The notes under the pieces are model-generated. The model searched no databases. It worked only from the letters and a program-made list of their open reading frames with translations, and had not been told where the DNA came from. Below are positions 47,807-59,005 of a stretch of DNA of 64,000 nucleotides, piece by piece; within the stretch, counting starts at the first letter, position 1, and every line of letters starts with the position of its first letter. The position numbers and the translations under genes are program-made. Source of the DNA: Phallus indusiatus (Eukaryota; Basidiomycota; Agaricomycetes; Phallales; Phallaceae); NCBI GenBank assembly GCA_027605045.1, contig JAQFWX010000016.1, positions 951,051-1,015,050 of the forward strand, read 5' to 3'.

Positions 47807-48027
47807 ATTTGGCGACTATGGCGGCCAACGATGGACTTTGCTTCTGACAGCTCATTCAGTTGATGCCGTTCCGAGTGAATTGAAGGCATTCTTCAGAACT
47901 CCTTTACGTAATCTCTACGTAATTTTATCCCGCTCAGTGAACCCCGCGCAATGCTCAAGTTGCCAACATTATCTGGTATATAACACGGTCATAATCAACT
48001 TATTTTTGAGGAGAAGCTCTCGGTTTC
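47807..48027. promoter_or_regulatory. Bidirectional promoter of EFM3 and RAV1
   Basis: A 221-bp divergent spacer. A plus-strand frame starting at 47838 crosses it but is out of frame with the RAV1 start at 48028, so I treat it as leader sequence. Confidence 0.5.
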
Positions 48028-51000
48028 ATGTTGGACCTCCTCAACGCGTATACTAGCTGTCCTTCAGAAGTGGCACAATTGAGTCTCTCCCGTTTCTCAC
48101 TTCTCGTAGGCCAATATTGTGTCCATTTCCCTAGTCTTGTAGAGCTGACGGTGTTAGTTAGATCTATGGTTTCTCTGAAACAATTGTAATCCTTAATGCA
48201 CTGAATCTTCGCTTGATACGTGTTCTTGCCTTCTGGGAGGCATTCCCGGCGACGCTCAACAGCGATGCGCGAGTCAAAGTAGTCGTCACCGATCCTGGAC
48301 TAAGGCTTGTGGGTCAATATCAGTTAAACTTTCTCAGGAAGCTCATTAGATGATGTTAGGTTGGTGCATCCATGGGATCCCAAATGGCGTTTTGGTCGCT
48401 CTCTGATAGTAACTCATCTGGTCTAACAGCCAAAGTACATTCCACCTTGTCCTTGAACGGAGACATTGCCACCGTAGACTGTAAATCTGGTAGGCCATTC
48501 AATGCGTTCCTCTTTCACCATACCCATTTAATACTAGGATTACTGGCTATCGGAACCTCGTTCTCTCTCTCCGTATACACTTTGACACTGCAAAACGACC
48601 TGCCAACTTGGACCAAGAAGTGGGAAAAACCGTAAGCTGATGACGTTTTCGTCTTGTGCCATTTCCAATACAGTTTCAGTGTGTCCGCTTTGAATCAAAT
48701 TTCATTCTCACCCTCCTTGACACATATTGCTTCCCTGTCATCTGTGCGTCTTCACAAATCTGTTCGTTGGTTACCATAACGGAACTCGTCCCGCAGAAAA
48801 ACCCGAGGGTGCTATATATTTATTTAACAGCTATCCCTCAAGAGACACAAACCATTCGCCATCCAAGACCTCTAGTCCGAGTTATCTGGAGATCCCCAAA
48901 GTCCCACAGCAGGCAAGTGAATACGATGTATGGTCCATGTAGATCAACTGCTGATGCTGCTTAAGACCCGATTTGACTCTATACACTCTTACTTCTGATT
49001 CCATCATCCGTGTTTTTCATCCTGTTCTTGACGCGCCTCAAAGATTACAGTTGCATTGCACGCTAGATTCTCGACTCTTCCTGCCCACACCATTGACAAC
49101 CGATTTAGCTGGTTCCTTAACGTTTCCTCTTGATCGACAAGTGCTAGCGAACTCGATTGTGTCAATCACAGAACCTCGCCAAAAGCCTGAAAATTGCAAC
49201 GGGAGTCATTCTGATGCCACTGAAAAGGAATCGTGCCCTTTGAAGAGGCTGGAAACGATACAAAACGAGGAGTGGGATCTTTTCCTGCGAGTATTAAAAG
49301 ATGGTTCCGTTTTGATTCGGGGCATCGCAGTAAGTGAGGTCTTTGGCGAACATTTCATGAATCTAAGCCTATGTAGAACATAGATCGAAGACCACCTACC
49401 CTTCTCAGACAGTTCACTGTACTGAAAACGCCACCATCTACTTTCAATATACCCGCACTCCCTAATCAGCTTGTGCTATCCATGACACCATCACGCAACA
49501 AAGAAAAGAATCCCCCACTGTTGCTGACAACCTGTCCTCCCTTGACTACCTATAAGCTACGCCTTAGTCAATTCTTCGACGGCCGAGAAGAAGGTTTAAC
49601 ATTGCAAGCGTCTCATCCCTATGAATCTCATCCGAGCGATTTGGAATATCAATCCATTGACCGGTTTGTCCGAACAGCTGATGGAAAAGGGATTGGGGTT
49701 ATAAGGGTTAACGGTGGAGAGAGCTGGTCTTTGGATGAGGCACATAACGTGTTACGCCGGGTAGGGTGTTGGTCGGATAAAGGATTGCCTGTGGTCTTGA
49801 ACAGTGGTTAGTGACAGTTCGCATTTCACTCCGATGCAATATCACATAAATTGGTTATATTAGGTTACTTGACTGCACTTTACAACGACCAAGTCAACAC
49901 TATCACCTTTCAGAATCATTTGACAAAAAGCCAACACGTTCTTTCGGTTCCATCGTTGACCAATCTCTTTTCCTTACCCTCTAATCACTCCCATACTGTG
50001 CTGATAGGCGTCACCGAGAACTTTTGTGTCATTCAGATCAAAATAAATTCCGATATAAGCAACGACGAACCTCCTGTTCTTCTCTCTGAGCAGTCACTTC
50101 CTTTTGAAAACCTTCAACACATCCTGCCAGTCGATCCGATGGCTTGGGGTTCTCATCCAGTAGACACACAAGGGGCTCGGCATGATGCTCTCGTCAGCGT
50201 CTCGAACGATGGTGTCATAACATTCTGGACTTCAGAATTATCTAATGGCAAATACGATGGAAGTTTCAGATGTACGAGCTCGGTGCGTACAAGTCGGCGA
50301 GAGATTCGCATGGCTCGATGCAGTTCCGTCCAAAAAACTGTGTTGGGTAAGCCTTTTTCCTTTCGAATAAGATCCCTTTCTGAAAACCATATCAATTAGT
50401 TGCTCCATGCGAAAATGGCGAAGAAATCACCATTTGGGACTCCAAACAATCTCAGTTTTCCACCGGTTTAGAATACCGACAGGTGTTGAGGTGCGAATAG
50501 TCATCTTCGGAAGTCTTTTTTCTAATCCTTTCTTAGTGGGGGTGAAATCATCAAAGACTTGGATTGGACATCAACGAACGGACAATCGATTCTTGCTATA
50601 GGCTATTCTCGCCATGTCATTCTGCTATGCCAACAGCGCATGACATATTTTGAGCACGAGCCGGCATGGGGAGTATTTGGGAGAGTTGATATTTCTGGGT
50701 AGATCTCTTTCGTCATACCTACACAGTGTTTCACTGAATGCCTCTACTCCAGTTTGACTCCATACACCATTTCCGATTCGATATGGCTTTCAGGCGGATC
50801 TCTTTTGATCGGAGCCGCTCACCAGATGCTGCACTATGGTCAAAGAGAATCTGTTCCCGGTGATCAAGAATACCACGAGTCACTTTTTGATGCCGTTAAT
50901 GCTCATAATGGACCTCTGGTTGATTATCATCCACAAATGCTCTTACAATGCTTATTATGGGGTATGTACCAAGTGTCTGTATTCGTTTCAGCAAAGGATT

Positions 51001-53080
51001 TGCTAATCATTGTTCAGACAAACTGGAATATGTCAAAGAGGTTCTCGTATTGTTTTATAAAAGTTTCAAAGCTTTGAAGGACAAAGGCGAGGACACTTTG
51101 AAAATACAGCCGTTACTGGTTGATCGCATTTTGCAAAAGGAAGAACTGCAGACGGTAAGTTTGTAACCTTCCTTAACATCCCTTTCCTAATTACCGCACG
51201 TAGTCTGGTGGATATGGCTTGCTACCGACTTTCCACGAATTGAGACCCGGTCATTCGTTAGTGGTTGCTAGATTGCCTCTCATGCTTGCTCTAAATTATG
51301 CTTACACAGAGACGATGACGATGACACCTTTTCAAAAGATCTGGCTGAACGTCTGATCGCGCTTTTAGAAGACTCTGACACAATACCCGGTCTCACGGCC
51401 AACGAGAAGGCACATTTAATTGTGTTAGTTCAAACCGCGTCAGAGGTAGAAGTTCTTTCAGTCACTTTACTGCATACCTAAGTTTTGTTCAACCAGGTTG
51501 ACGAGCAACGACGTGCACTCGATTCTAATGGCCTTCGGTATCTGATCTCCATGAGATCGTTTTATATTTTGAACGAGAGAGCAAGTTCTTCCGGACAAAA
51601 TGCTCGCGGTCGTGAAAGGCTCCGATATCGCGATATGGTTTGGGCGTTCTACAGTGAAAGTCAAGAGATTCTTTTGAATGCCTCTATTGCCGCCTGCGGT
51701 GGAAAGATGACCTGGGATGACGCAAAAGCATTGGGTATTTTCATATGGATGGAGTCAATGGAGTCAATTGTGCGTGCATCAGTCTCATTATGGACCATAT
51801 CTTTATGTATCACCTTTAGCGCACTCATATGGAGAATATCGGGCGCAATGAATATACTTCGGGCGAAGAGCGTGATCCCACCAAATGCTCCTTATTCTAT
51901 TTCGCACTGGGAAAAATTCGCCTCGTTCATGGTTTATGGCGGCAAGCAACTGGGAACAAGGATCAAGCGGTTATGCTTCGATTTTTGGCGAACGATTTCC
52001 AAGAGGACCGTTGGAAGACTGCTGCATTGAAGAATGCATATGTCCTTTTGAGCAAGCAGCGGTTCGGTGAGAAAAGTCTTTTCGAAAGAGAATAATCACT
52101 ATCAGTTTGCTAACGTAATGTGCTTTGCGCAGCGCTTGCTGCTGCCTTCTTTCTTCTCGGTGGAAGTCTGAAGGATGCCGTCGCGGTTTGTATCAGACAA
52201 CTGAACGATGTTCAGTTGGCTATTGCTCTGGCTAGGGTTGTGGAACAGAGAGACGATGGTCCTGTTTTCCAGGGTCTATTGAAAGATGTCGTATTACCTC
52301 TTGGGTTCAAAGAAGGCAATCGGTACCTGTGTAGCTGGGCTTTTTGGAAGTTGCACCGCAGGGACTTTGCAGTCAGAGTATTAGTGGTAAGTGATCACGA
52401 GGATATTCCTTGTCTTTTCTTTCTTTCTTGCGTAGTTCTCATCAACGTTGCAGACACCTTTATCAGAACTTGTCAAAGGTCTTGACATTCCCATACAAGA
52501 AGTGAACGAAGAACTGCAATACGACGATCCGAGTCTGGCGCTACTCTTCTCTCAGTTGAAAACCAAAACTTTACAAGCTGCTAAGGGTACTAGTGAAATA
52601 TCCGAGCAGACTGAATTCAATTTCATTCTACAAATGGCTAGAGTCTTCTGTCGTATGGGTAAGCGCGCAGTCTTCTTTCGCTGGTATTATCTTTTGCGGT
52701 TGTTAAAAACAGTTGTAGGATGCCACGCATTGGCGCTAGATCTAACAGCATCATGGTCCTTCGAACGTCCTACACCTCCTCGTATCCGTCGCTCATCGAC
52801 AGTAGAAAACATACACGAGATTCCTGTACGCCCGTTCAACCGACATATCCGGCGTCGGTCGTCTATTATGATCGACATGGACATTCCGTCTAATCCTGCC
52901 ACCGAGCCTTCTTCACCTAGACATCTTCCAACGGCTCTTCCTAGTGTGATTGACGAAGAACCCGAAACTGTAGTTAGTAAACCAGATCATCGACATACGA
53001 GGACAGGTATTGGCAACCTTCTTAAAACTGCGAAACAGGACGTGTCTGTTCCTGAATTCGATATTAATGCATTCTTTTAA
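48028..53080 (+). CDS. RAV1: Rav1, RAVE-complex subunit for V-ATPase assembly
   Basis: Twenty exons close to 1346 aa: 48028-48105, 48162-48308, 48360-48489, 48538-48631, 48674-48743, 48797-48912, 48966-49329, 49377-49806, 49864-50346, 50400-50490, 50537-50698, 50753-50961, 51018-51154, 51204-51256, 51310-51445, 51497-51769, 51820-52066, 52133-52386, 52454-52658 and 52719-53080. The N-terminal half is a WD40-type propeller (LRLIRVLAFWEAFP, HPRPLVRVIWRSP, LYTLTSDSIIRVF). The Rav1 C-terminal domain is diagnostic: YRDMVWAFYSESQE, RDPTKCSLFYFALGKIRLVH, RFLANDFQEDRWKTAALKNA, AAAFFLLGGSLKDAV and RYLCSWAFWKLHRRD. In yeast Rav1 is part of RAVE, which reassembles V1 onto Vo. The C-terminal tail is disordered. 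One intron starts with GCAAGT (48913). It looked at first like a Nup160-type nucleoporin because of its propeller, but the C-terminal domain settles it. Confidence 0.93.
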
Positions 53081-53821
53081 TGGTATATATATTATATGGT
53101 TTTCGTGTGACTGTAAACAACTTTTGTAATTCTAATTTAATCATTTATTTCAAAGTACTGCTGGTTTACTAGGAAAGTTGAACGGACAGGTTGCGTTATA
53201 AAATGAATCAACATGCAATGCAGATGCTGTCTGAACCGCCACCTGAGAAGAAAACTGATTGGATTTACGTCCGTACTATGTCTGGAGGAAGCCAAAAATG
53301 AACACAAATGTTAAAACATAACTTTCTCAAGTCATCGTCTCTTCCGCAAGATCGTCCGGTCATCTTCAGCGTTTAGTCCGTCAGAATTAACTATACTAGA
53401 ACATACTTTTGACAGCATATAACGAAGAAACGTTCCACGAGCATACCATGTAGGAGAGAGAGATTAAGGTTATTCCACAGGCCGAGTACCTGCTTAGGTA
53501 AGCGAATCCAGTAATTTATCGCGACTTTCGTTCATCTCCTGCGTTAGAGTTATAACAGAATTCTACTTTGGACAATCTACATCTCTGTTCATTCCATCGA
53601 ATGACTCATAAGGTTTGATCTGAGATCTAGTTTTTCCGCGTCGAACCGGAGTGGGCGATTCCAGCTTTCGAAGGTCGATGAGGCTAATGAGGCCGCCCGC
53701 GGACTCCGGGAGTTTTTCACAAGCTGGCATTATTATCATGCATACCCCAACTCCAAACGTTTAAAAGTTCCACCGCCAGCGGGATTTTGGCTTTAAACGG
53801 ACAGGGAACGGGTTTTCCGCA
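53081..53821. other. Intergenic region, no gene seen
   Basis: About 740 bp between two plus-strand genes. Contains RAV1 3' flank and the promoter of the F-box gene, without a clear TATA box. Confidence 0.45.
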
Positions 53822-55836
53822 ATGTCATCGTCAAAGTGAGAACAAACCTCCTTTCTTCTTGTGATTGCATGTCGAAAAATCCGACGAAAAGAGAGTTGAC
53901 ACTAATGAGCTGAAATGTGATTTGAATTGGCAGACACGCTGAATCCGAGTCCGAGTCCGAGTCCGAGTACGGCGCAGGTGCAGGTGCAGCCGCTTTATTA
54001 GTTCCCGATATCATCTACAGCATTGCACGTCTTCTTCATCCTGCTCCGATAATCAACCTCGACGTTAACATTAACATCTTTCCTGGACATTCAGTTGCTG
54101 CTGCCAACAACAACAACGACAATGACGACAACGATGAGATTGGAGATGGCATTATCAAATTGACTCATGTATGTCGAAGTTGGCGTAACGCGCTTTTATC
54201 TTATCCGAGCTTTTGGACGAAAATCCATATCCGGTTGGGTCATGGTGGTAGTGGTAGTGACGGCGTTGTGCAGCGCCAGCGGGTTGAGTGGGGTTTGTGG
54301 ATGTTGGAGCGGATTTTGCGTCGTTCGGCTGATTATCCTGTTGATGTCGTTTTCGATATGGTGGGATCTTCAGAATTGGCACCAGCACCAGCATCAGCAC
54401 CAGCACCAGTCGAAGAAGAGGAAGGGGAACGAGAGGAAAGAGCAGTATCGATACCCGTTCCTTGGAGCCGTCGTTTTAGTGATGTGCTTTTTTCTCATTT
54501 ATCTCATACCCAAAGTCTAGTTATCCGAGGTTCGGCGTCGATCAACGCTTTACATTTTTTTCAAAGTGATTTGGACTACATTTTTGCTTTTTTGGATAAA
54601 CTCGTTCCGATGCTTAAGGACTTGAAGCTCGAAATGCTTGCGAGCGCGAATGCGAATGCGGAGGACGAGGACGAGGACAGAGTGGTACGGCTTCGTGTTC
54701 CAGAGAACTTGCTCGTTCCCAAGAGCATTGCACCACCGAACAAGGAAAAGAAAAACAACCTCGAAGCGTTGCATGTTGTGCACATGTCGATATCCCATCA
54801 AATGCCCATTTTAAGAATCATAACTCGGTTATATCTGCACCACGTCTCGGGCATAACGTCTCTTTGCCAGCTTCTCGACATGTTACAAACCACATCCCAA
54901 CTTCTTCAACACCTCGAAATTGATTCTTTATTGGATGATATATCGTCATGGTCTGAATCTCGAGAAACACACAGTCGCGTAGTGAGGTTTTGTGCGCTGG
55001 AGAGGTTGGCGTTGGGTGGTTTGCGACCTGGAGTGTTGATGGCTCTGTTGAGTCATATTGCGGTTCCTTCTGGGGTGCACTGGAGCATTGATTGTGGTGA
55101 TGTGGTGAATCGGTCGAATGTCGATATGGATGGTTTGCTTTCGTTTATGAACAATGTCGGCGTCGGCTTTGGCGAAGGACAGTCTCTCATTTTGAATGTT
55201 GGAGATACAAATCTGCAAATGGACTTTTATCCCGCACGAACGACGCATGACGAAAACAGTATCGCATCACTTCGTATGATGGAGCTATCCTTGGAAGACG
55301 ACTGCGCACGCCGATTGAATTTGATATTCCGACATTTCAATAATAATCATCTTTCACAAGTTCGATTTTGTCGTATGGTTTATGGCCAACGAGAACGACA
55401 TAGTTATATCGGGTGGATGAGAAAATACGACATAATGTTCCGTCCTTTTCTTTCTTTACTCGATAATCTCGAAAAGCTGGTTATCGAATGTGAATCTCCC
55501 GCGGTTGTTAATCAATTTGTGGGACAACTGCTTCCCCCCATATCGGCGACGGCAACGACATCGACATCGATGGCAGTTCTACCGTGTCCACGGTTGAGCG
55601 ACATGACAGTTGGAGTCTTATCTACTTTTGCGGGATCATTTTTGGCGAATGTTCTTCTTAGTCGTCGGAAAGAGACCCGTTGCGAGGTTTTGAAAAGGCT
55701 TTGTGTGGAGTGTGATTATGACGATTGTAGTGTTCGGACGGTTAAACCGAAGTTGAGTAGATCTGTCGAGCAACTTGAGGTTGTGGTTGTTGGTGATAAA
55801 CGCCTGCTTTCTAGTATCAAACGAAAGCGATTTTAA
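53822..55836 (+). CDS. F-box protein, 638 aa
   Basis: Exon 1 is 14 nt (53822-53835, Met-Ser-Ser-Ser-Lys) and is spliced over a 98-nt intron to exon 2 (53934-55836). After an ESESESE repeat comes an F-box-like segment: LLVPDIIYSIARLLHPAP, then an inserted asparagine/aspartate-rich loop, and KLTHVCRSWRNALLSYPSFW, the typical fungal F-box end. F-box proteins bring substrates to SCF ubiquitin ligases. The remainder is a leucine-rich helical array common in Agaricomycete F-box families, which are strongly expanded. Short Ala-Pro and Asp-Glu repeats indicate fast evolution. The substrate is unknown. Confidence 0.8.
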
Positions 55837-55918
55837 GGGGGGTATTTATTAGTACAAAATGTATCTACATTTCCGAATAAATTAGACAATAATAAAGAAG
55901 AAAAAGGAAGTTGTTATT

Positions 55919-57091
55919 TCAGAATGAAACGTCCGGTGTAGAAGGTGGTGAAGGAATATTTTTATCGTCGTCGAGTCGTAAATCCGCCATTCTCTGTTGA
56001 ATAGCGGATTTGTTCCGTGGTAGTAGAGAAGTATTGAAATGGGTGATTGTGTAGTGATGAATGTTTGTAAAGATTTGGGTTAATTGGTGAACGTCGTTTG
56101 GTTGATCTGTGTCCCAGATTTGCATCTCCATGTTCAAATCGGTTTCGTCGTTCGAGTTGATGGAGGTGGTGTAAAAAGCAGAATTACAAGTCTATAAACA
56201 AGTCATGTTTTATTTTATAATACAAATACATAAAAAGATAACTTACGAATTCTCCGTGTACGATTTCGTACCAGTCTATATGTATCGCTATTCGGTTATA
56301 ACATATCAGAATACCTATGACTGGTATATCGATTCCGAGAGCATATGCGGTTCGTAAGATGCTTGTCGTAGCGAGACGATTGTACCGTCTGAGAGTGTAA
56401 AAAGAGACTTGACGGCCGAATATTTCTTTTGCGGATGTTATAACTGTACTGGGCAAAACAATGGGTCCACTCGGGTGTTCAAATTTGGATTCGGATGAGA
56501 GTAGTCCAGGATTGGGGTTGGGATTGGGGTTAGAGCGGGATGGAAAAACTGCTGCTGATAATTTGACTTTGGAAAGTCCGTGCGCCACTATGCTTTTTGG
56601 AGAGTGTTTGTCTTCTGAGGATAGAGCGTAAAGTGGGGGTGGAAGCGGCCATTCTTGATTTCTGCATTTTTTTTGTTGAGAGTGGTGTACTCAGATATAG
56701 GACGTTTAATACGTACAGGTTTGTTGGACCGAGAAGAGAAAGTAGTAGCTTTGGATTTGTCTGAAAAAGATGTAAAGTCAGTGTTGAATGACGTGGTAGG
56801 AATGTATTTTGGCGTACGGGGAAGCTGTCGTTGTTCTTCAGCTCTGGTGTAACACGCGCGAATATTGATAGACAATAGGAGTAGCGAGCTGGTATATCCT
56901 CGAATGCAGCTTCTTGACATCCGTTCAATTCTTCCCATCTTATTGCGTAGTCTAGATCTTCTACAAACCTTTTCGTAAAAAGTTAGATGAAGATGAAGAC
57001 GAGAAGAAAAAAGGGTTATAACTGACTGTTGAAGAGAAACGACGCGTTCATCGCTGTCGTCGCGTTCGATCTCGTCGAGTGTCATTGTCAT
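55919..57091 (-). CDS. Unrecognised protein, 315 aa, five exons
   Basis: Exons 57027-57091, 56818-56968, 56717-56760, 56247-56661 and 55919-56191 join in phase to 315 aa. Introns have strong GTACGC/GTACGT and CAG sites. The protein starts MTMTLDEIERDDSDERVV and has a small conserved-looking N-terminal part (VEDLDYAIRWEELNGCQEAA, PARYSYCLSIFARVTPEL), an Asn-Pro repeat (NPNPNPNPG) and a helix-rich part (AKEIFGRQVSFYTLRRYNRL, YALGIDIPVIGILICYNRIA) before an acidic end. No domain is recognised. It converges with the F-box gene and diverges from the next gene. Confidence 0.65.
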
Positions 57092-57262
57092 GGTTGAGGA
57101 GAAGAACAAGTGTTCGTGACAATTTGGTAAGCGGCACGTGCACAAACCGCGTCTGATTCTCCCACGATTGTCAAAGGGGCGGTGTAGCCCCGAGAAGTAT
57201 ATACTTACACACCTTGTGATATAATACCGAGGTGCCACTTCTCTCCTCTTCGTTATGAGATA
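57092..57262. promoter_or_regulatory. Bidirectional promoter of two unrecognised genes
   Basis: A 171-bp spacer between divergent start codons. GC-rich near the middle (GGCGGTGTAGCCCCG), no clear TATA box. Confidence 0.45.
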
Positions 57263-58834
57263 ATGCAGCATGTGTATCTACCACCTTCGCCTTCTTCTCC
57301 TAAGAAACCTGAAAGAACCGCCGGGAGCTCCAATGATATTATTACCACGAGAAAGAGGCAGGCACCTGTGGGCGCGGGGAGGGTCATGTCGGCGTCCGAG
57401 TGAGTTTATTCAAGGCATTTGTGCGTGAAGCTTTTAAACTTTTGAAAATGATCATTAATCAAAGAGTCGCTCGGAGTGTAAAACATTTTGAAACTTGGTG
57501 TGCTCATCAGCGTTGTGAGCAGGTTGCGTTGTCGGATGTACCGCCCGAGTTGAGAGAGGATGTTGATTTTGTATTCAATTTAGATGGACATATACCTCTA
57601 TCCTGGATATCTGATGTAAGTCACGCAAAAAAAAAAGTAATGGAAATCTCATGTCGTGGTTAAAGAAAATTAATTTGATGATTAGGTTAATTATAATGGG
57701 TTATCTACTTCGCTCAAAGACTTTTTGCGGACAGCGCACAAGGCGCGACCTAAACTATTCTGCGAAGATATACGTTACACTGTGTCTGAGAGCGGATCGT
57801 TATTTGAGGAGCTGACGACTGTAAAGATAGCTTGGAGTCGACTGCAGGCGATGCGACGGACTGGAGAGAAATGGAGCGAGGCTGATTTTGCTGCAAATGT
57901 GTATAATGTGTTTCGAGCGCCGGCCGTACATCGTTCTACTTATCGGTGTGTTCTTTTTAGCAATATGTAATGACTTCGCTAACCTCTCTGCAGGCATCAG
58001 TGTCCGATTTCTTTGTCACAGCCGTTGGAAGACATAGTATGCGAGCAAGTTACTTGGCAGGCGGTGCATCCGAAAAGTGCAGTGCCAGACGGGGCAGTGT
58101 TTATCAAAGCATCAAGTATCCGTCACTTGTCCTATTCTCTACGGTCGCCGTTCAAAGAATTGAATGTGCACCCATCCGTGACTCGGCATTCTCGAGCAAG
58201 ATTGGAGCAGGGATTCCGATACCAGGCGACGCCATGCGCGCGACTGCCTGATACGGCATGCTTTGAATTTGTGGGAAGCGTGTGGGAGGACAAGAAGCCG
58301 TGTCATGAGATGCTGGAGCATGCGTATCGACAGAATCGAATGTCGACTGGGGCGTGTGCACGGATGATTCACTCGTTAGGGGTGAAGAGCTGTGTGTTTG
58401 GACTAGTGTGGGCTGACGGGATTGTGCGTGCGCATGTTGATTGGTGCTCGGAGAGTGATCGGAAGCAGCCTGTAAGTTATACTTTTATACTCTAAAAAGG
58501 GGAAGAGTGTACATTGATGACTGATATGTATGATTGTGCTATTTAGACTGTCTTCTCTGCGCCGTATGATTCTAGCGAAGATGATGATGATGATGAGCGC
58601 GTGTTCCACGAGTGGAAGCTGGATACACCAGATGGCATTCTGCAGGTGTATTGGCTGGTGCGGAACATTGACGTGTGGACGAGCACGCGGTTCCGGGAGA
58701 GAGTGATTAGTGGAGTGGGTGCATTCTGTGAAGAAGTGACGAGGAACGGACAGGAGTATGTGCCGTGGAAGCGGACGAGTGTGACAGATGGAAAGGAGAA
58801 CGAAGCACCTCGGTCTCGTGTAAGACGGTGTTAG
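57263..58834 (+). CDS. Unrecognised protein, 437 aa, five exons
   Basis: Exons 57263-57399, 57465-57615, 57686-57945, 57994-58471 and 58547-58834 join in phase to 437 aa. The protein opens MQHVYLPPSPSSPKK with a disordered leader. It then has a folded-looking body: SVKHFETWCAHQRCEQVAL, HIPLSWISDVNYNGLS, LFEELTTVKIAWSRLQAMR, FAANVYNVFRAPAVHRSTYR, CFEFVGSVWEDKKPCHEML and VFGLVWADGIVRAHVDWCSE. The pattern of a helix with YNVFRAPAV, then a basic and acidic core resembles fungal restriction-endonuclease-like proteins, but I cannot place it firmly. An acidic loop (SSEDDDDDE) precedes the last block. The family is probably Agaricomycete-specific. Confidence 0.7.
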
Positions 58835-59005
58835 GATGAATGTACTTATAAAGACTTGGTAGATGAGCATGCGGAACAGGGTGACCCCGCGGTGACGCGT
58901 GACACTCCAGTAGTAGTAATTCTCTTCCAAGTACATACATAGACACTCCACCGTAGTATTCTCTTCTACATAGTACTCTAATTCACTTCCTAGATCTAAT
59001 AAGTA

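Noticed and set aside
48028..53080. Nup120/Nup160-type nucleoporin
   Set aside because: The N-terminal propeller suggested it, but the C-terminal motifs (FYFALGKIRLVH, RFLANDFQEDRWKTAALKNA) are specific to Rav1.
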